Below, piece by piece: positions 23,557 to 29,843 of a DNA stretch of 29,843 nucleotides. Source of the DNA: an uncultured Lachnospiraceae bacterium (GTDB taxonomy: Bacteria; Bacillota; Clostridia; Lachnospirales; Lachnospiraceae); the NCBI GenBank assembly GCA_910585075.1, contig CAJUED010000048.1, forward strand, positions 1 through 29,843, written 5' to 3'. The notes under the pieces were generated by a model that searched no databases, was not told where the DNA came from, and saw only the letters and a program-made list of their open reading frames with translations. The translations under genes were made by a program, and so were the position numbers. Every line of letters begins with the position of its first letter. Position 1 is the first letter of the stretch.

Positions 23557-23625
23557 TACTCTGTCCTGAAAACCCTTGTGCAAATATTTCGGTCTATTTC
23601 TCCGATTGCACAAGGACAGAGTACT
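23555..23625. repeat. Long inverted repeat after telA
   Basis: The right arm (23606-23625) is the complement of the left arm, which starts AGTACTCTGTCC at 23555 and resumes with TTGTGCAA at 23576 after a 9-base insertion. The result is a stem of about 20 bp with one bulge and a loop of roughly 20 bases. No T-tract follows on the plus strand, so termination would need help. It could instead stabilise the xpaC-telA message. Confidence 0.6.
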
Positions 23626-23720
23626 AGTAGTCCGTTCTGCTGCATACGTGACCTTGACTCGCCGCCCAAAGGTATAAAAACCTGTACGGCTGTCTGTTGT
23701 AATTTGAAATGGAGGAAAAA

Positions 23721-25418
23721 GTGAGCGAAAGGAAAATGAAAAGAAACGTGGATGCAGATTCCACCCATACTCGGAAACGTACCATATATATTGTGGGACA
23801 CAAGAATCCAGACACGGATTCTATCTGTTCCGCCATCGCCTATGCCTATCTGAAAAATCAAGGGCCTGGTAACAACTCTTATGTACCTGCCAGGGCCGGC
23901 CATGTGAGCGCGGAAACCCAGTATGTGTTAAACCGGTTCGGCATGAGCGTGCCTACGCTGCTTGAAAACATTGGTACCCGTGTCAAGGATATGGACATCC
24001 GTAAGGTTCCCGGGGTCAGAAGCGATATTTCCCTAAAAAAAGCCTACTCCCTGATGAACACGGAGAGCGTCTTCACCCTTCCCATCACCAATGAAAAAAA
24101 TCAGCTGGAGGGACTTATCACCATCAATGACATTGCACAGTCCTATATGGATGAGTACGACAGCGCAATCCTCTCTACCGCCGGCACTTCCTACCGAAAC
24201 ATTTTAGAGACCCTGGATGCAGAAATGGTTGTGGGGGATGAAAATGGCTACTTTAATAAAGGAAAGGTAGTAATCGCCGCCGCAAACCCTGACGTTATGG
24301 AGGAATACATTGACGAACATGACATGGTGGTTCTCGGCAACCGCTATGAATCCCAGCTCTGCGCCATAGAAATGCAGGCGGGATGTATCGTAGTCTGCCT
24401 TGGCTCCCCCGTATCCCGTACCATCAGGCGTTTGGCCGAGGAGCGGAACTGTGCTATTATCATTACCCCTCAGGACACCTATACCGTAGCCCGATTAATC
24501 AACCAGAGTATGCCGGTAAGCTTTTTTATGCGCAAGGATAATCTTTTAACCTTCCGGGAATCGGATTATACGGAAGGAATTAAGGAAATTATGTCCCAGA
24601 AGCGGTACCGGGATTTTCCTATTTTAAGCAAAACCGGAAAATACGTGGGTATGATTTCCAGACGTAATTTGCTGGGCGTCCATAAGCGCGGCCTGATTTT
24701 GGTAGACCACAATGAAGTGTCCCAGGCCGTGGACAATGTGCTGGATGCGGAAATTCTGGAGATCATAGACCATCACAAGCTTGGCTCCTTAGAGACAATG
24801 GCGCCTATTTTCTTCCGCAACCAGCCGGTAGGCTGTACCGGTACCATTATTTATCAGATGTATCAGGAACAGGGCGTGGAAGTGCCTACGGCAATTGCAG
24901 GTCTCCTGTGCAGCGCTATTCTCTCGGATACGCTGCTGTTCCGCTCTCCCACCTGTACACAGATGGATATCCAGGCCGCAGAGGCGCTGGCTAAAATCGC
25001 TGGGATTGAGTGTGAATCCTACGCCAAGCAGATGTTTACCGCCGGGAGCGATTTGAAGACAAAAACAGATGAGGAAATTCTCTATCAGGATTTTAAGCTG
25101 TTTGAATTTGGGGATTATAATGTGGGGATCGGGCAGATTACTTCCATGAATGATGAAGAACTTGCCCACGTAAAAGCTACCCTTTATCCCTATATGAATC
25201 AGGTCTATCAGGATAAAAATATAGATATGATGTTCTTCATGCTTACAGATATTATAAAGGAAACAACAGAACTTCTCTGCTGCGGCGACAAGGCGGCGGA
25301 ACTGGTGCAGGAAGCTTTTCAGCGAAAGGTGGAGGATGGGTGCGTTATGCTGCCCGGAATGCTTTCCAGGAAAAAACAGCTGGTGCCTTCCTTTATGATG
25401 GCCATTGGAGAGTTGTAA
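23721..25418 (+). CDS. ppaC: Manganese-dependent inorganic pyrophosphatase with CBS-DRTGG-CBS regulatory insert (family II)
   Basis: This DHH-family pyrophosphatase of about 565 aa hydrolyses PPi to phosphate in the cytosol with Mn2+ or Co2+. The N-terminal catalytic motif VGHKNPDTDS (near 25-34) supplies His and two Asp ligands. VDH (near 328) and DHHK (near 350) complete the site. The C-terminal DHHA2 domain has SRKKQLVPSF. Between them lie CBS1 (about 90-145), a DRTGG-like domain (about 150-260) and CBS2 (about 265-325), the layout of pyrophosphatases inhibited by AMP/ADP and activated by ATP or diadenosine polyphosphates. I chose GTG at 23721 because GGAGG lies exactly five bases upstream; the ATG at 23709 would place that site inside the gene. 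It ends 14 bp from the convergent AEC transporter with no terminator between. Confidence 0.92.
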   Translation: MSERKMKRNVDADSTHTRKRTIYIVGHKNPDTDSICSAIAYAYLKNQGPGNNSYVPARAGHVSAETQYVLNRFGMSVPTLLENIGTRVKDMDIRKVPGVRSDISLKKAYSLMNTESVFTLPITNEKNQLEGLITINDIAQSYMDEYDSAILSTAGTSYRNILETLDAEMVVGDENGYFNKGKVVIAAANPDVMEEYIDEHDMVVLGNRYESQLCAIEMQAGCIVVCLGSPVSRTIRRLAEERNCAIIITPQDTYTVARLINQSMPVSFFMRKDNLLTFRESDYTEGIKEIMSQKRYRDFPILSKTGKYVGMISRRNLLGVHKRGLILVDHNEVSQAVDNVLDAEILEIIDHHKLGSLETMAPIFFRNQPVGCTGTIIYQMYQEQGVEVPTAIAGLLCSAILSDTLLFRSPTCTQMDIQAAEALAKIAGIECESYAKQMFTAGSDLKTKTDEEILYQDFKLFEFGDYNVGIGQITSMNDEELAHVKATLYPYMNQVYQDKNIDMMFFMLTDIIKETTELLCCGDKAAELVQEAFQRKVEDGCVMLPGMLSRKKQLVPSFMMAIGEL

Positions 25419-25432
25419 ATTTTTTGTTGATT

Positions 25433-26371
25433 TTAGATGAAATTCTGTCCGGAAAGGAAAAGGACGAACAGGAAGATTGTTAGGATGCAGCACACGGATG
25501 TTGCCGCTACGATTTCGCCTGCCAGTTCGCCGTTGCCGCCCATGGCCTGGGCCATTGGAGTGGAGGCTACGGCTGTGGGCGAGGCAAAGATTGCAAGGAC
25601 GGCTACCAGCGCGTCCCCACGGTAACCTAACAGGATGGCTGTGCCAAGGGCTGCTACCGGTATCAGGATTAATTTTCCGGTGACAGCTGCTGCAAGGTAT
25701 TTTCTGTGGTTTATGATGCTTCCAAGGGACAGCATTCCGCCCAGGGACATAAGCGCTAAGGGCGTGGCGATATCTCCCAGGGTGGAAAGGGGCTGCTGTA
25801 AAAGTGCCGGGAATGGTATGTTAAATACCTTAAAAATGCAGCCCAAAATTCCCGCATCCACCAATGGATTCTTGAAAATATTGATAATCATATGTACCAC
25901 GTCCAGTTCATTTTCTCTCTTAATCTCAAACAGTACCACCGCAAGAATGTTAAACAGCGGAACCACTAATGCCGCCAGGCCGGCCACCAATGCAAGGCCG
26001 CTCTCTCCGCACAGCGACGCAGTAATTACATTTCCAAACAGCACAAAATTGCTTCTGTAAACTCCCTGGATCATAGTTGCACAATCCGGCTTGCTTTTGA
26101 TGGACTTTGTAAAGACAATCCACGCCACCGTGTACTGCAGAAGGATGAACGCAATAGCAAACAGAAACATATCCGGTCTTACCGCTTCCTCAAGCTCTGC
26201 CTCATAGATGTTAAAAAAGAGGGTAAGGGGCATAAAAATGCGGAAAGTCATGCGATTTAAGGCCCTGAACTGCTCCGTGGAAAATATCCCACGTCTTCGT
26301 ACTAAAAGTCCCACCGTCATATAAATCAAAAGTGGCAGCACCACCTTTACCGCAAGTAAAAAATTTCCCAT
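25433..26371 (-). CDS. AEC-family (auxin efflux carrier-type) transporter
   Basis: This 312-aa integral membrane protein of the AEC/BASS-like fold has about ten hydrophobic segments in two sets of five. Typical features are the N-terminal KVVLPLLIYMTVGLLVRRRG, the GIFSTEQFRALNRMTFRIFMP loop, KNPLVDAGILG in the middle, SLGGMLSLGS, and the C-terminal ASPTAVASTPMAQAMGGNGE segment. Bacterial members move malate, other dicarboxylates or related anions; the specificity is unknown here. A GGAGGGA motif lies nine bases before the ATG. It is co-oriented with, but downstream of, the PPi-phosphofructokinase, which has its own strong terminator, so the transporter is probably transcribed separately from within 26372-26498. 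Confidence 0.88.
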   Translation of the reverse strand: MGNFLLAVKVVLPLLIYMTVGLLVRRRGIFSTEQFRALNRMTFRIFMPLTLFFNIYEAELEEAVRPDMFLFAIAFILLQYTVAWIVFTKSIKSKPDCATMIQGVYRSNFVLFGNVITASLCGESGLALVAGLAALVVPLFNILAVVLFEIKRENELDVVHMIINIFKNPLVDAGILGCIFKVFNIPFPALLQQPLSTLGDIATPLALMSLGGMLSLGSIINHRKYLAAAVTGKLILIPVAALGTAILLGYRGDALVAVLAIFASPTAVASTPMAQAMGGNGELAGEIVAATSVCCILTIFLFVLFLSGQNFI

Positions 26372-26498
26372 TATAATGAATCCCTCCGCACAATCAAACC
26401 ATACCTGCGCCCTGCTTCCGAGTCAAAGCGCCGTTTACACCACAGCCCTTCAGCCAGGTCCGGCCCATCGCCTTTTGTCACAGCATTTCCATATTGTC

Positions 26499-26547
26499 AA
26501 AAACCTCCAAGGCGGAGCAGGTCATCTGCCATATCAGCCCTGGAGGT
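26499..26547 (-). terminator. Intrinsic terminator of the phosphofructokinase gene
   Basis: On the minus strand ACCTCCAGGGC (26547-26537) pairs with GCCTTGGAGGT (26513-26503), an 11-bp stem with one G-U pair, followed by TTTTT (26503-26499). It sits 15 bp beyond the stop codon. Confidence 0.85.
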
Positions 26548-26561
26548 CTTATTGCTTTTTA

Positions 26562-27791
26562 TTATTTTCTTACCAGATGTTTCGGCACACCGTCTACAAA
26601 AATAGGAAGAAGCTCGCCCATGATAAGCGGTCTTGCATATTTCTCATAGCCTTCATTTAAGCCGCAGCCATCCTCTGTAATCCACTCTGCAGGAACAGGT
26701 CTCTCCACATTTGCAATTGCATGGATATCATATGCGCTTGTACCGCACTGATAAGGATCATCACCATTTCTGTCAAGAGTGATCATCATACCTGTCTTAC
26801 CTTCGTTTGCTGCTATAACCGCATCATGTCCAACCTGGAATGCTTCGTTGATATCCGTAAGGGAAGCAAGGTGGGTTGCCGCACGCTGAAGGGTTGAGAA
26901 CTCAACTGCTCTGGTCTTTAAGCCTGTCTCAGCTGCAATCTGCTGTGCCAGGTATGCTGCCGTACCGGACATCTGCTTATGTCCAAATGCGTCAACTGCA
27001 ACATTTTCATTTGCCAGCTCACATACGTAACGTCCGTCAGCAATGTGAATACCTTCGGAAACTGCAATTACAACGGAAGACTTGGTTTCTGCCAGATGTT
27101 TTACCTTTGCCATGAATGCATCCATGTCAAATACCTTCTCAGGCAGATAGATCGCGTCAGCGCCGCTGCAGTCGTCACCCTTTGCAAGGGCTGCTGCTGC
27201 CGTAAGCCAGCCTGCGTTACGGCCCATGATTTCTACGATACAGATGGTAGGCTTCTTAGCGCCGAAAGACTCGTTGTCGCGGATGATTTCTTTTAAGCTG
27301 GTTGCAATGTACTTAGCTGCTGAGCCATAGCCCGGGCAGTGGTCCGTAACAGGAAGGTCATTATCAATAGTCTTAGGCACACCCATAAATCTCTGGCTCT
27401 TGCCATGTGCTGCCGCGTAATCGGATAACATTTTAACGGTATCCATGGAATCATTTCCGCCTGCATAGAACAGACATTCAATGTTGTGCTTTTCCATGAT
27501 CTCGAATACCTTCTCGTAAACATCCTCGTGTCCTTCGATCTTAGGCATTTTAAAACGGCAGGAACCTAAGAATGCGGAAGGAGTTCTCTTTAAAAGCTCG
27601 ATTCCCACAGGGCTGTCCAAATAGTCTTCAAGCTCAATCATCTTGTCCTCTAAAAAACCTTCAATTCCATGAACCATTCCGTAAACATTCTTTACACCCA
27701 GTTTCTTTGCTGCGGCGTATACGCCTGCTACAGATGAATTGATGACTGCCGTAGGTCCGCCGGACTGTCCAACAACGATATTACCTTTCAT
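26562..27791 (-). CDS. pfp: PPi-dependent 6-phosphofructokinase
   Basis: This 409-aa enzyme of the phosphofructokinase superfamily phosphorylates fructose 6-phosphate in glycolysis. GQSGGPTAVIN (residues 8-18) is the first nucleotide/PPi loop. GGNDS (111-115) has Asp114 where ATP-dependent enzymes have Gly, and VPKTIDND (138-145) has Lys140 where they also have Gly. That Asp/Lys pair is the hallmark of PPi-dependent enzymes. IMGRNAGWL (near 189) and the C-terminal part are intact. Asn replaces the usual first Asp of GGDD, a variant I believe is found in several clostridial relatives. The start has AAAGGAGAG upstream and a good promoter at 27883-27911. The reaction is reversible, so it may also serve gluconeogenesis. 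PPi specificity is inferred from residues only. Confidence 0.9.
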   Translation of the reverse strand: MKGNIVVGQSGGPTAVINSSVAGVYAAAKKLGVKNVYGMVHGIEGFLEDKMIELEDYLDSPVGIELLKRTPSAFLGSCRFKMPKIEGHEDVYEKVFEIMEKHNIECLFYAGGNDSMDTVKMLSDYAAAHGKSQRFMGVPKTIDNDLPVTDHCPGYGSAAKYIATSLKEIIRDNESFGAKKPTICIVEIMGRNAGWLTAAAALAKGDDCSGADAIYLPEKVFDMDAFMAKVKHLAETKSSVVIAVSEGIHIADGRYVCELANENVAVDAFGHKQMSGTAAYLAQQIAAETGLKTRAVEFSTLQRAATHLASLTDINEAFQVGHDAVIAANEGKTGMMITLDRNGDDPYQCGTSAYDIHAIANVERPVPAEWITEDGCGLNEGYEKYARPLIMGELLPIFVDGVPKHLVRK

Positions 27792-27882
27792 TTTTTCTCT
27801 CCTTTATTGTTTTGTACTATAATATTTCTTGGTCATGCCGCACCCATGGGCAGCATAAACAATTTTTACCATTGCAACTAGA

Positions 27883-27911
27883 AGTATAGCAGATTCCCTT
27901 TTTTCTGACAA
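27883..27911 (-). promoter_or_regulatory. Promoter of the phosphofructokinase gene
   Basis: On the minus strand TTGTCA (27911-27906) and TATACT (27888-27883) are exactly 17 bases apart, a strong sigma-A match, giving a leader of about 85 nt. A second AT-rich -10-like stretch lies closer to the gene. Confidence 0.65.
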
Positions 27912-28001
27912 GGGTCATTGTTATTTTTCGTGCTTATACCATCTGTCCGTATTCATACCGGCCGTCCGCCCTGCTTTCCGGGCGACCTGAGAAGCAAATG
28001 T

Positions 28002-28940
28002 TTATACAAATGACGCAACGCAGTAAATGCCATAGATTGCAAGCAAAGCGATTCCCTGGAGCCTTGAAGATTTCTTCCTTATTATAATAGGCACGATCAA
28101 AACTGCCATTACCAGACAGGCCAGGGGCATGTCCACCATCACTGTGGACCGCTCTAAGGGAATGCCTGCAATCGCCGAGGGGATACCGATTACCAGTAGC
28201 ATGTTAAGAAGGTTCGCTCCGATTACGTTGCCCAGCCCCACATTGCCGTAGCCCTTGATCAAAGACATAACCGAGGTCATCAGCTCCGGAAGGGAGGTTC
28301 CAAGGGCAATGAAGGTCACTGCAATTACCCGTTCCGGTACTCCAATCGCCTGGGCAATCAGGATTCCATTGTCCACCAGAAGGTTTGCGCCCACAAACAG
28401 AAATACGGCGCAGACCACAAGGGTCACTATCTGCAAGGGGATGGAAACATCTCCCGCCGCTTCTTCTTCCTCATCACTGCCACCCTCGGCTGAAGCACGG
28501 ATTACGGTTAAGTATGCATAGACAATAAATAACACCAGCAGAGTAATTCCAACCGGACGTGGAAAAGCTCCTGTTAAAAATCCACATACATCCAGTAAAA
28601 TGAGTACCCCAAAGAAAAACACACTGCGCCATTTCAGGGCTGCAGCCTCCACCTGCTTTGTGGGACGTATGGTCTGGGTCAGCCCGGCTATCAAAGCCGT
28701 GTTACAGATAATGGAGCCGAAAGCATTTCCCGCCGCAATGGCCGCCGAACCGTCAAAGGCCGCTGTTGTGGAAACCAGAATCTCCGGCAAGGTCGTGCCA
28801 AGACTTACAATAGTAGCTCCCACTACAATCTGTGGGATTCCAAGCTTTTTGGCGATTGCCACCGCGGCGTCCACCAGCCTGTCGCCGCCTAAACAAATAA
28901 GAACAAGTCCAACTACAAATAACAAAACTGTCTGTACCAT
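28002..28940 (-). CDS. CaCA-family cation antiporter (calcium/sodium antiporter type) under riboswitch control
   Basis: This 312-aa membrane protein shows the two inverted alpha-repeats of the Ca2+/cation antiporter superfamily: VGATIVSLGTTLPEILVS (residues 40-57) with GNAFGSIICN, and VTFIALGTSLPELMTSV in the second half with GNVIGANLLNMLLVIG. The conserved Glu of each TLPE/SLPE would bind the cation. About ten membrane helices, split by an acidic loop (GGSDEEEEA). Annotation would say Ca2+/Na+ antiporter (YrbG-like). A yybP-ykoY riboswitch precedes the gene, though, and known aptamers of that class sense Mn2+, so manganese export is a good alternative. AGGAGG and a second GGAG lie before the ATG. 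Single-gene unit. Confidence 0.88.
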   Translation of the reverse strand: MVQTVLLFVVGLVLICLGGDRLVDAAVAIAKKLGIPQIVVGATIVSLGTTLPEILVSTTAAFDGSAAIAAGNAFGSIICNTALIAGLTQTIRPTKQVEAAALKWRSVFFFGVLILLDVCGFLTGAFPRPVGITLLVLFIVYAYLTVIRASAEGGSDEEEEAAGDVSIPLQIVTLVVCAVFLFVGANLLVDNGILIAQAIGVPERVIAVTFIALGTSLPELMTSVMSLIKGYGNVGLGNVIGANLLNMLLVIGIPSAIAGIPLERSTVMVDMPLACLVMAVLIVPIIIRKKSSRLQGIALLAIYGIYCVASFV

Positions 28941-29100
28941 TTTTTTCTCCTTTTCCTCCTTAGTATTCCTCTTTTTGCTTTTCCGTACACCAATTGAATA
29001 AATTGAGTAGGAAAAGTTTTTCCCCTACTCGCCGCGCGGGCCGCCTGTCAGCTCTGCTGACAATCTTCCCACGCAAATTTGCGCGTGTGGCCCTGTGCAT

Positions 29101-29144
29101 AAAAAAAGACTTTTGACCCACCTTTTTCAAGTGGTCAAAAGTCT
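29101..29144 (-). terminator. Expression-platform terminator of the riboswitch
   Basis: On the minus strand AGACTTTTGACCAC (29144-29131) pairs with GTGGGTCAAAAGTC (ending 29108) with a one-base bulge, followed by seven T residues (29107-29101). Its left arm contains the 3' strand of aptamer helix P1 (CTTTTGAC), so forming P1 breaks the terminator. Confidence 0.82.
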
Positions 29145-29229
29145 CGTACTTCCATGGCGTCGGAAGTGTCCGGCCACGGTTTATCACCGGAGATTGTTGG
29201 CCGAACCCTTTTTACTACTCCCTTTTAAC
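29134..29229 (-). ncRNA. yybP-ykoY (Mn2+) riboswitch aptamer
   Basis: Read on the minus strand, the segment has the yybP-ykoY signatures in order: P1 5' strand GTTAAAAG, the near-invariant GGGAGTAG loop, then GGCCAACAATCTCCGGTG, an ACCGTGGCC closing strand, a variable hairpin ACTTCC/GGAAGT, ACGAGACTTTT, and the P1 3' strand CTTTTGAC. GTTAAAAG and CTTTTGAC pair over eight positions with one G-U. Known members bind Mn2+ (with Mg2+) and turn genes on. Here P1 competes with the terminator at 29101-29144, so metal should promote read-through into the antiporter gene. Confidence 0.83.
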
Positions 29230-29238
29230 TTAAAAAGA

Positions 29239-29267
29239 ACTTTACCAAAAAAATGCAGATATGTCAA
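29239..29267 (-). promoter_or_regulatory. Promoter of the riboswitch-antiporter transcript
   Basis: A perfect TTGACA (29267-29262) is followed after 17 bases by TAAAGT (29244-29239). The transcription start would fall around 29232, immediately before the P1 helix. The -35 lies inside the terminator hairpin of the upstream DUF4143 gene. Confidence 0.68.
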
Positions 29268-29286
29268 ATACTATTTTGGACATATC
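29247..29286 (-). terminator. Terminator of the DUF4143 gene
   Basis: On the minus strand GATATGTC (29286-29279) pairs with GACATATC (29265-29258), followed by a short gap and seven T residues (29253-29247). It starts a few bases after the stop codon and shares DNA with the antiporter promoter. Confidence 0.7.
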
Positions 29287-29289
29287 AGC

Positions 29290-29843
29290 CTAGATACAAA
29301 ACGCGGCATAAAGAGGCACCGTCTTTTTCCCATCCTCGAAGCCAAAGTTTTTGGACGAGAGTTTAATCGCATAATCCGGATGATAGGTTTCCATGTAAAC
29401 CTTTAAACTTTTGGCTTTGGTATTATCAGCCGACTTGACCTCTACAGGAATCAGTCTGCCTTCGCGCTGAATCACAAAATCAACCTCCGCCCCCCGCTCG
29501 GACTCCCAGTAATAAGTCTGATAGCCGTTGATGGAAAGCTGTACATGGACATAATTTTCCGTCATACCTCCCTTAAAATCATTTAGCTCCGCCGTCATAT
29601 AAAGAATATCTTCCGCCCTTAAATCCTTTTTGGCACAAAGCAGCCCCAAGTCGGAAACATAGACCTTGAAGGCGTCAATATCACGATAATTTTCCAAAGG
29701 TTTTCGAATCTGCCCTGCCTTGTAGACCTGTGATACAATACCCGACAGGCAAAGCCATTCAATGGCATTTTCAAGCTCTGAAGCCCGTCCCCCTTTCTTA
29801 ACCAGTTTATACTGAAAGCGGGTATTCTTCCTAGAAAGCTGAA
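29290..29843 (-). CDS. C-terminal part of an AAA-type ATPase with DUF4143, 5' end outside the window
   Basis: The minus-strand frame is open from the window edge (beginning QLSRKNTRFQYKLVKKGGRA) to the stop at 29290, about 184 residues. A TTG near 29697 is internal, not the true start. DUF4143 features are clear: ASELENAIEWLCLSGIVSQV, AFKVYVSDLGLLCAK, GGMTENYVHVQL and then a PD-(D/E)XK-like core. In that core ESERGAEVDFVI and RLIPVEVKS supply the E...D...ExK residues. Whole proteins are 380-480 aa and begin with an AAA_14 ATPase domain that lies outside this window. Their function is poorly known; they are abundant in gut anaerobes and often linked to nuclease or defence roles. It ends at its own terminator. 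Confidence 0.85.
   Translation of the reverse strand, partial: QLSRKNTRFQYKLVKKGGRASELENAIEWLCLSGIVSQVYKAGQIRKPLENYRDIDAFKVYVSDLGLLCAKKDLRAEDILYMTAELNDFKGGMTENYVHVQLSINGYQTYYWESERGAEVDFVIQREGRLIPVEVKSADNTKAKSLKVYMETYHPDYAIKLSSKNFGFEDGKKTVPLYAAFCI

Larger units (their letters stand above)
28941..29289. other. Regulatory region between the antiporter and the DUF4143 gene
   Basis: No gene is supported here. In minus-strand order it holds the DUF4143 terminator, an overlapping promoter, the riboswitch aptamer, the expression-platform terminator, and about 160 nt of antiporter leader. That leader has further hairpins: CGCGCAAATTTGCGTG around 29072-29087, TGTCAGC/GCTGACA around 29046-29062, and GAGTAGG/CCTACTC around 29005-29030. 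The role of these last hairpins is unclear. Confidence 0.6.

Noticed and set aside
24789..25493. 234-aa open frame on the minus strand
   Set aside because: It is antisense to the pyrophosphatase, whose catalytic motifs are unmistakable in the other strand. No ribosome binding site was found.
28960..29187. 75-aa open frame upstream of the antiporter
   Set aside because: It runs through the riboswitch aptamer, the terminator and several leader hairpins and has no family resemblance. The RNA structures explain this DNA better.

Overview
The window looks like a chromosome segment of an anaerobic, butyrate-forming Firmicute, most likely a Lachnospiraceae/Clostridia member. This rests on a phosphate butyryltransferase-butyrate kinase pair, AGGAGG-type ribosome binding sites, long-form HPF, an xpaC-telA pair, a PPi-type phosphofructokinase, a CBS-domain inorganic pyrophosphatase and a PAS-rich hybrid histidine kinase. 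I cannot name the genus. No rRNA, tRNA, CRISPR array, integrase or intact transposase is visible.

Layout. (1) 1-5000 is an accessory stretch on the minus strand: an ANT(6)-type aminoglycoside nucleotidyltransferase, then a Septu-like pair (large SMC/ABC-type ATPase and HNH nuclease). Between the pair lies the internally deleted remnant of an AAA-ATPase-like/PD-(D/E)XK gene. (2) 5000-7600 holds a TIM-barrel sugar-phosphate isomerase/epimerase, a lone mtnA and a small basic membrane protein. (3) 7600-10350 is the ptb-buk operon behind a long palindrome-rich leader. (4) 10350-16200 is minus strand: a 1056-aa hybrid histidine kinase, hpf, an intergenic region with a DnaA-box cluster, and a secreted SH3-NlpC/P60 cell-wall hydrolase that is frameshifted before its catalytic domain and sits behind a WalR-like box. 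(5) 16400-20520 is minus strand: two lipoproteins in one operon (a BMP-family binding protein and a DUF5722 TIM-barrel protein) and a second sugar-phosphate isomerase-like gene. (6) 20860-25420 is plus strand: xpaC, telA and a family II CBS-DRTGG pyrophosphatase. (7) 25430-29843 is minus strand: an AEC transporter, PPi-phosphofructokinase, a CaCA cation antiporter preceded by a yybP-ykoY (Mn2+) riboswitch, and the C-terminal part of a DUF4143 ATPase running off the window.

How the parts fit. ptb-buk converts butyryl-CoA to butyrate with ATP gain. The pyrophosphatase and PPi-PFK both act on the PPi pool but are not co-transcribed. The hydrolase and the xpaC-telA pair point to envelope functions. 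The antiporter region is the best resolved regulatory unit: terminator of the upstream gene, an overlapping promoter, the aptamer, an expression-platform terminator and then the gene. Several intergenic regions carry long inverted repeats. One roughly 60-70 bp hairpin-forming element occurs twice, 19 kb apart.
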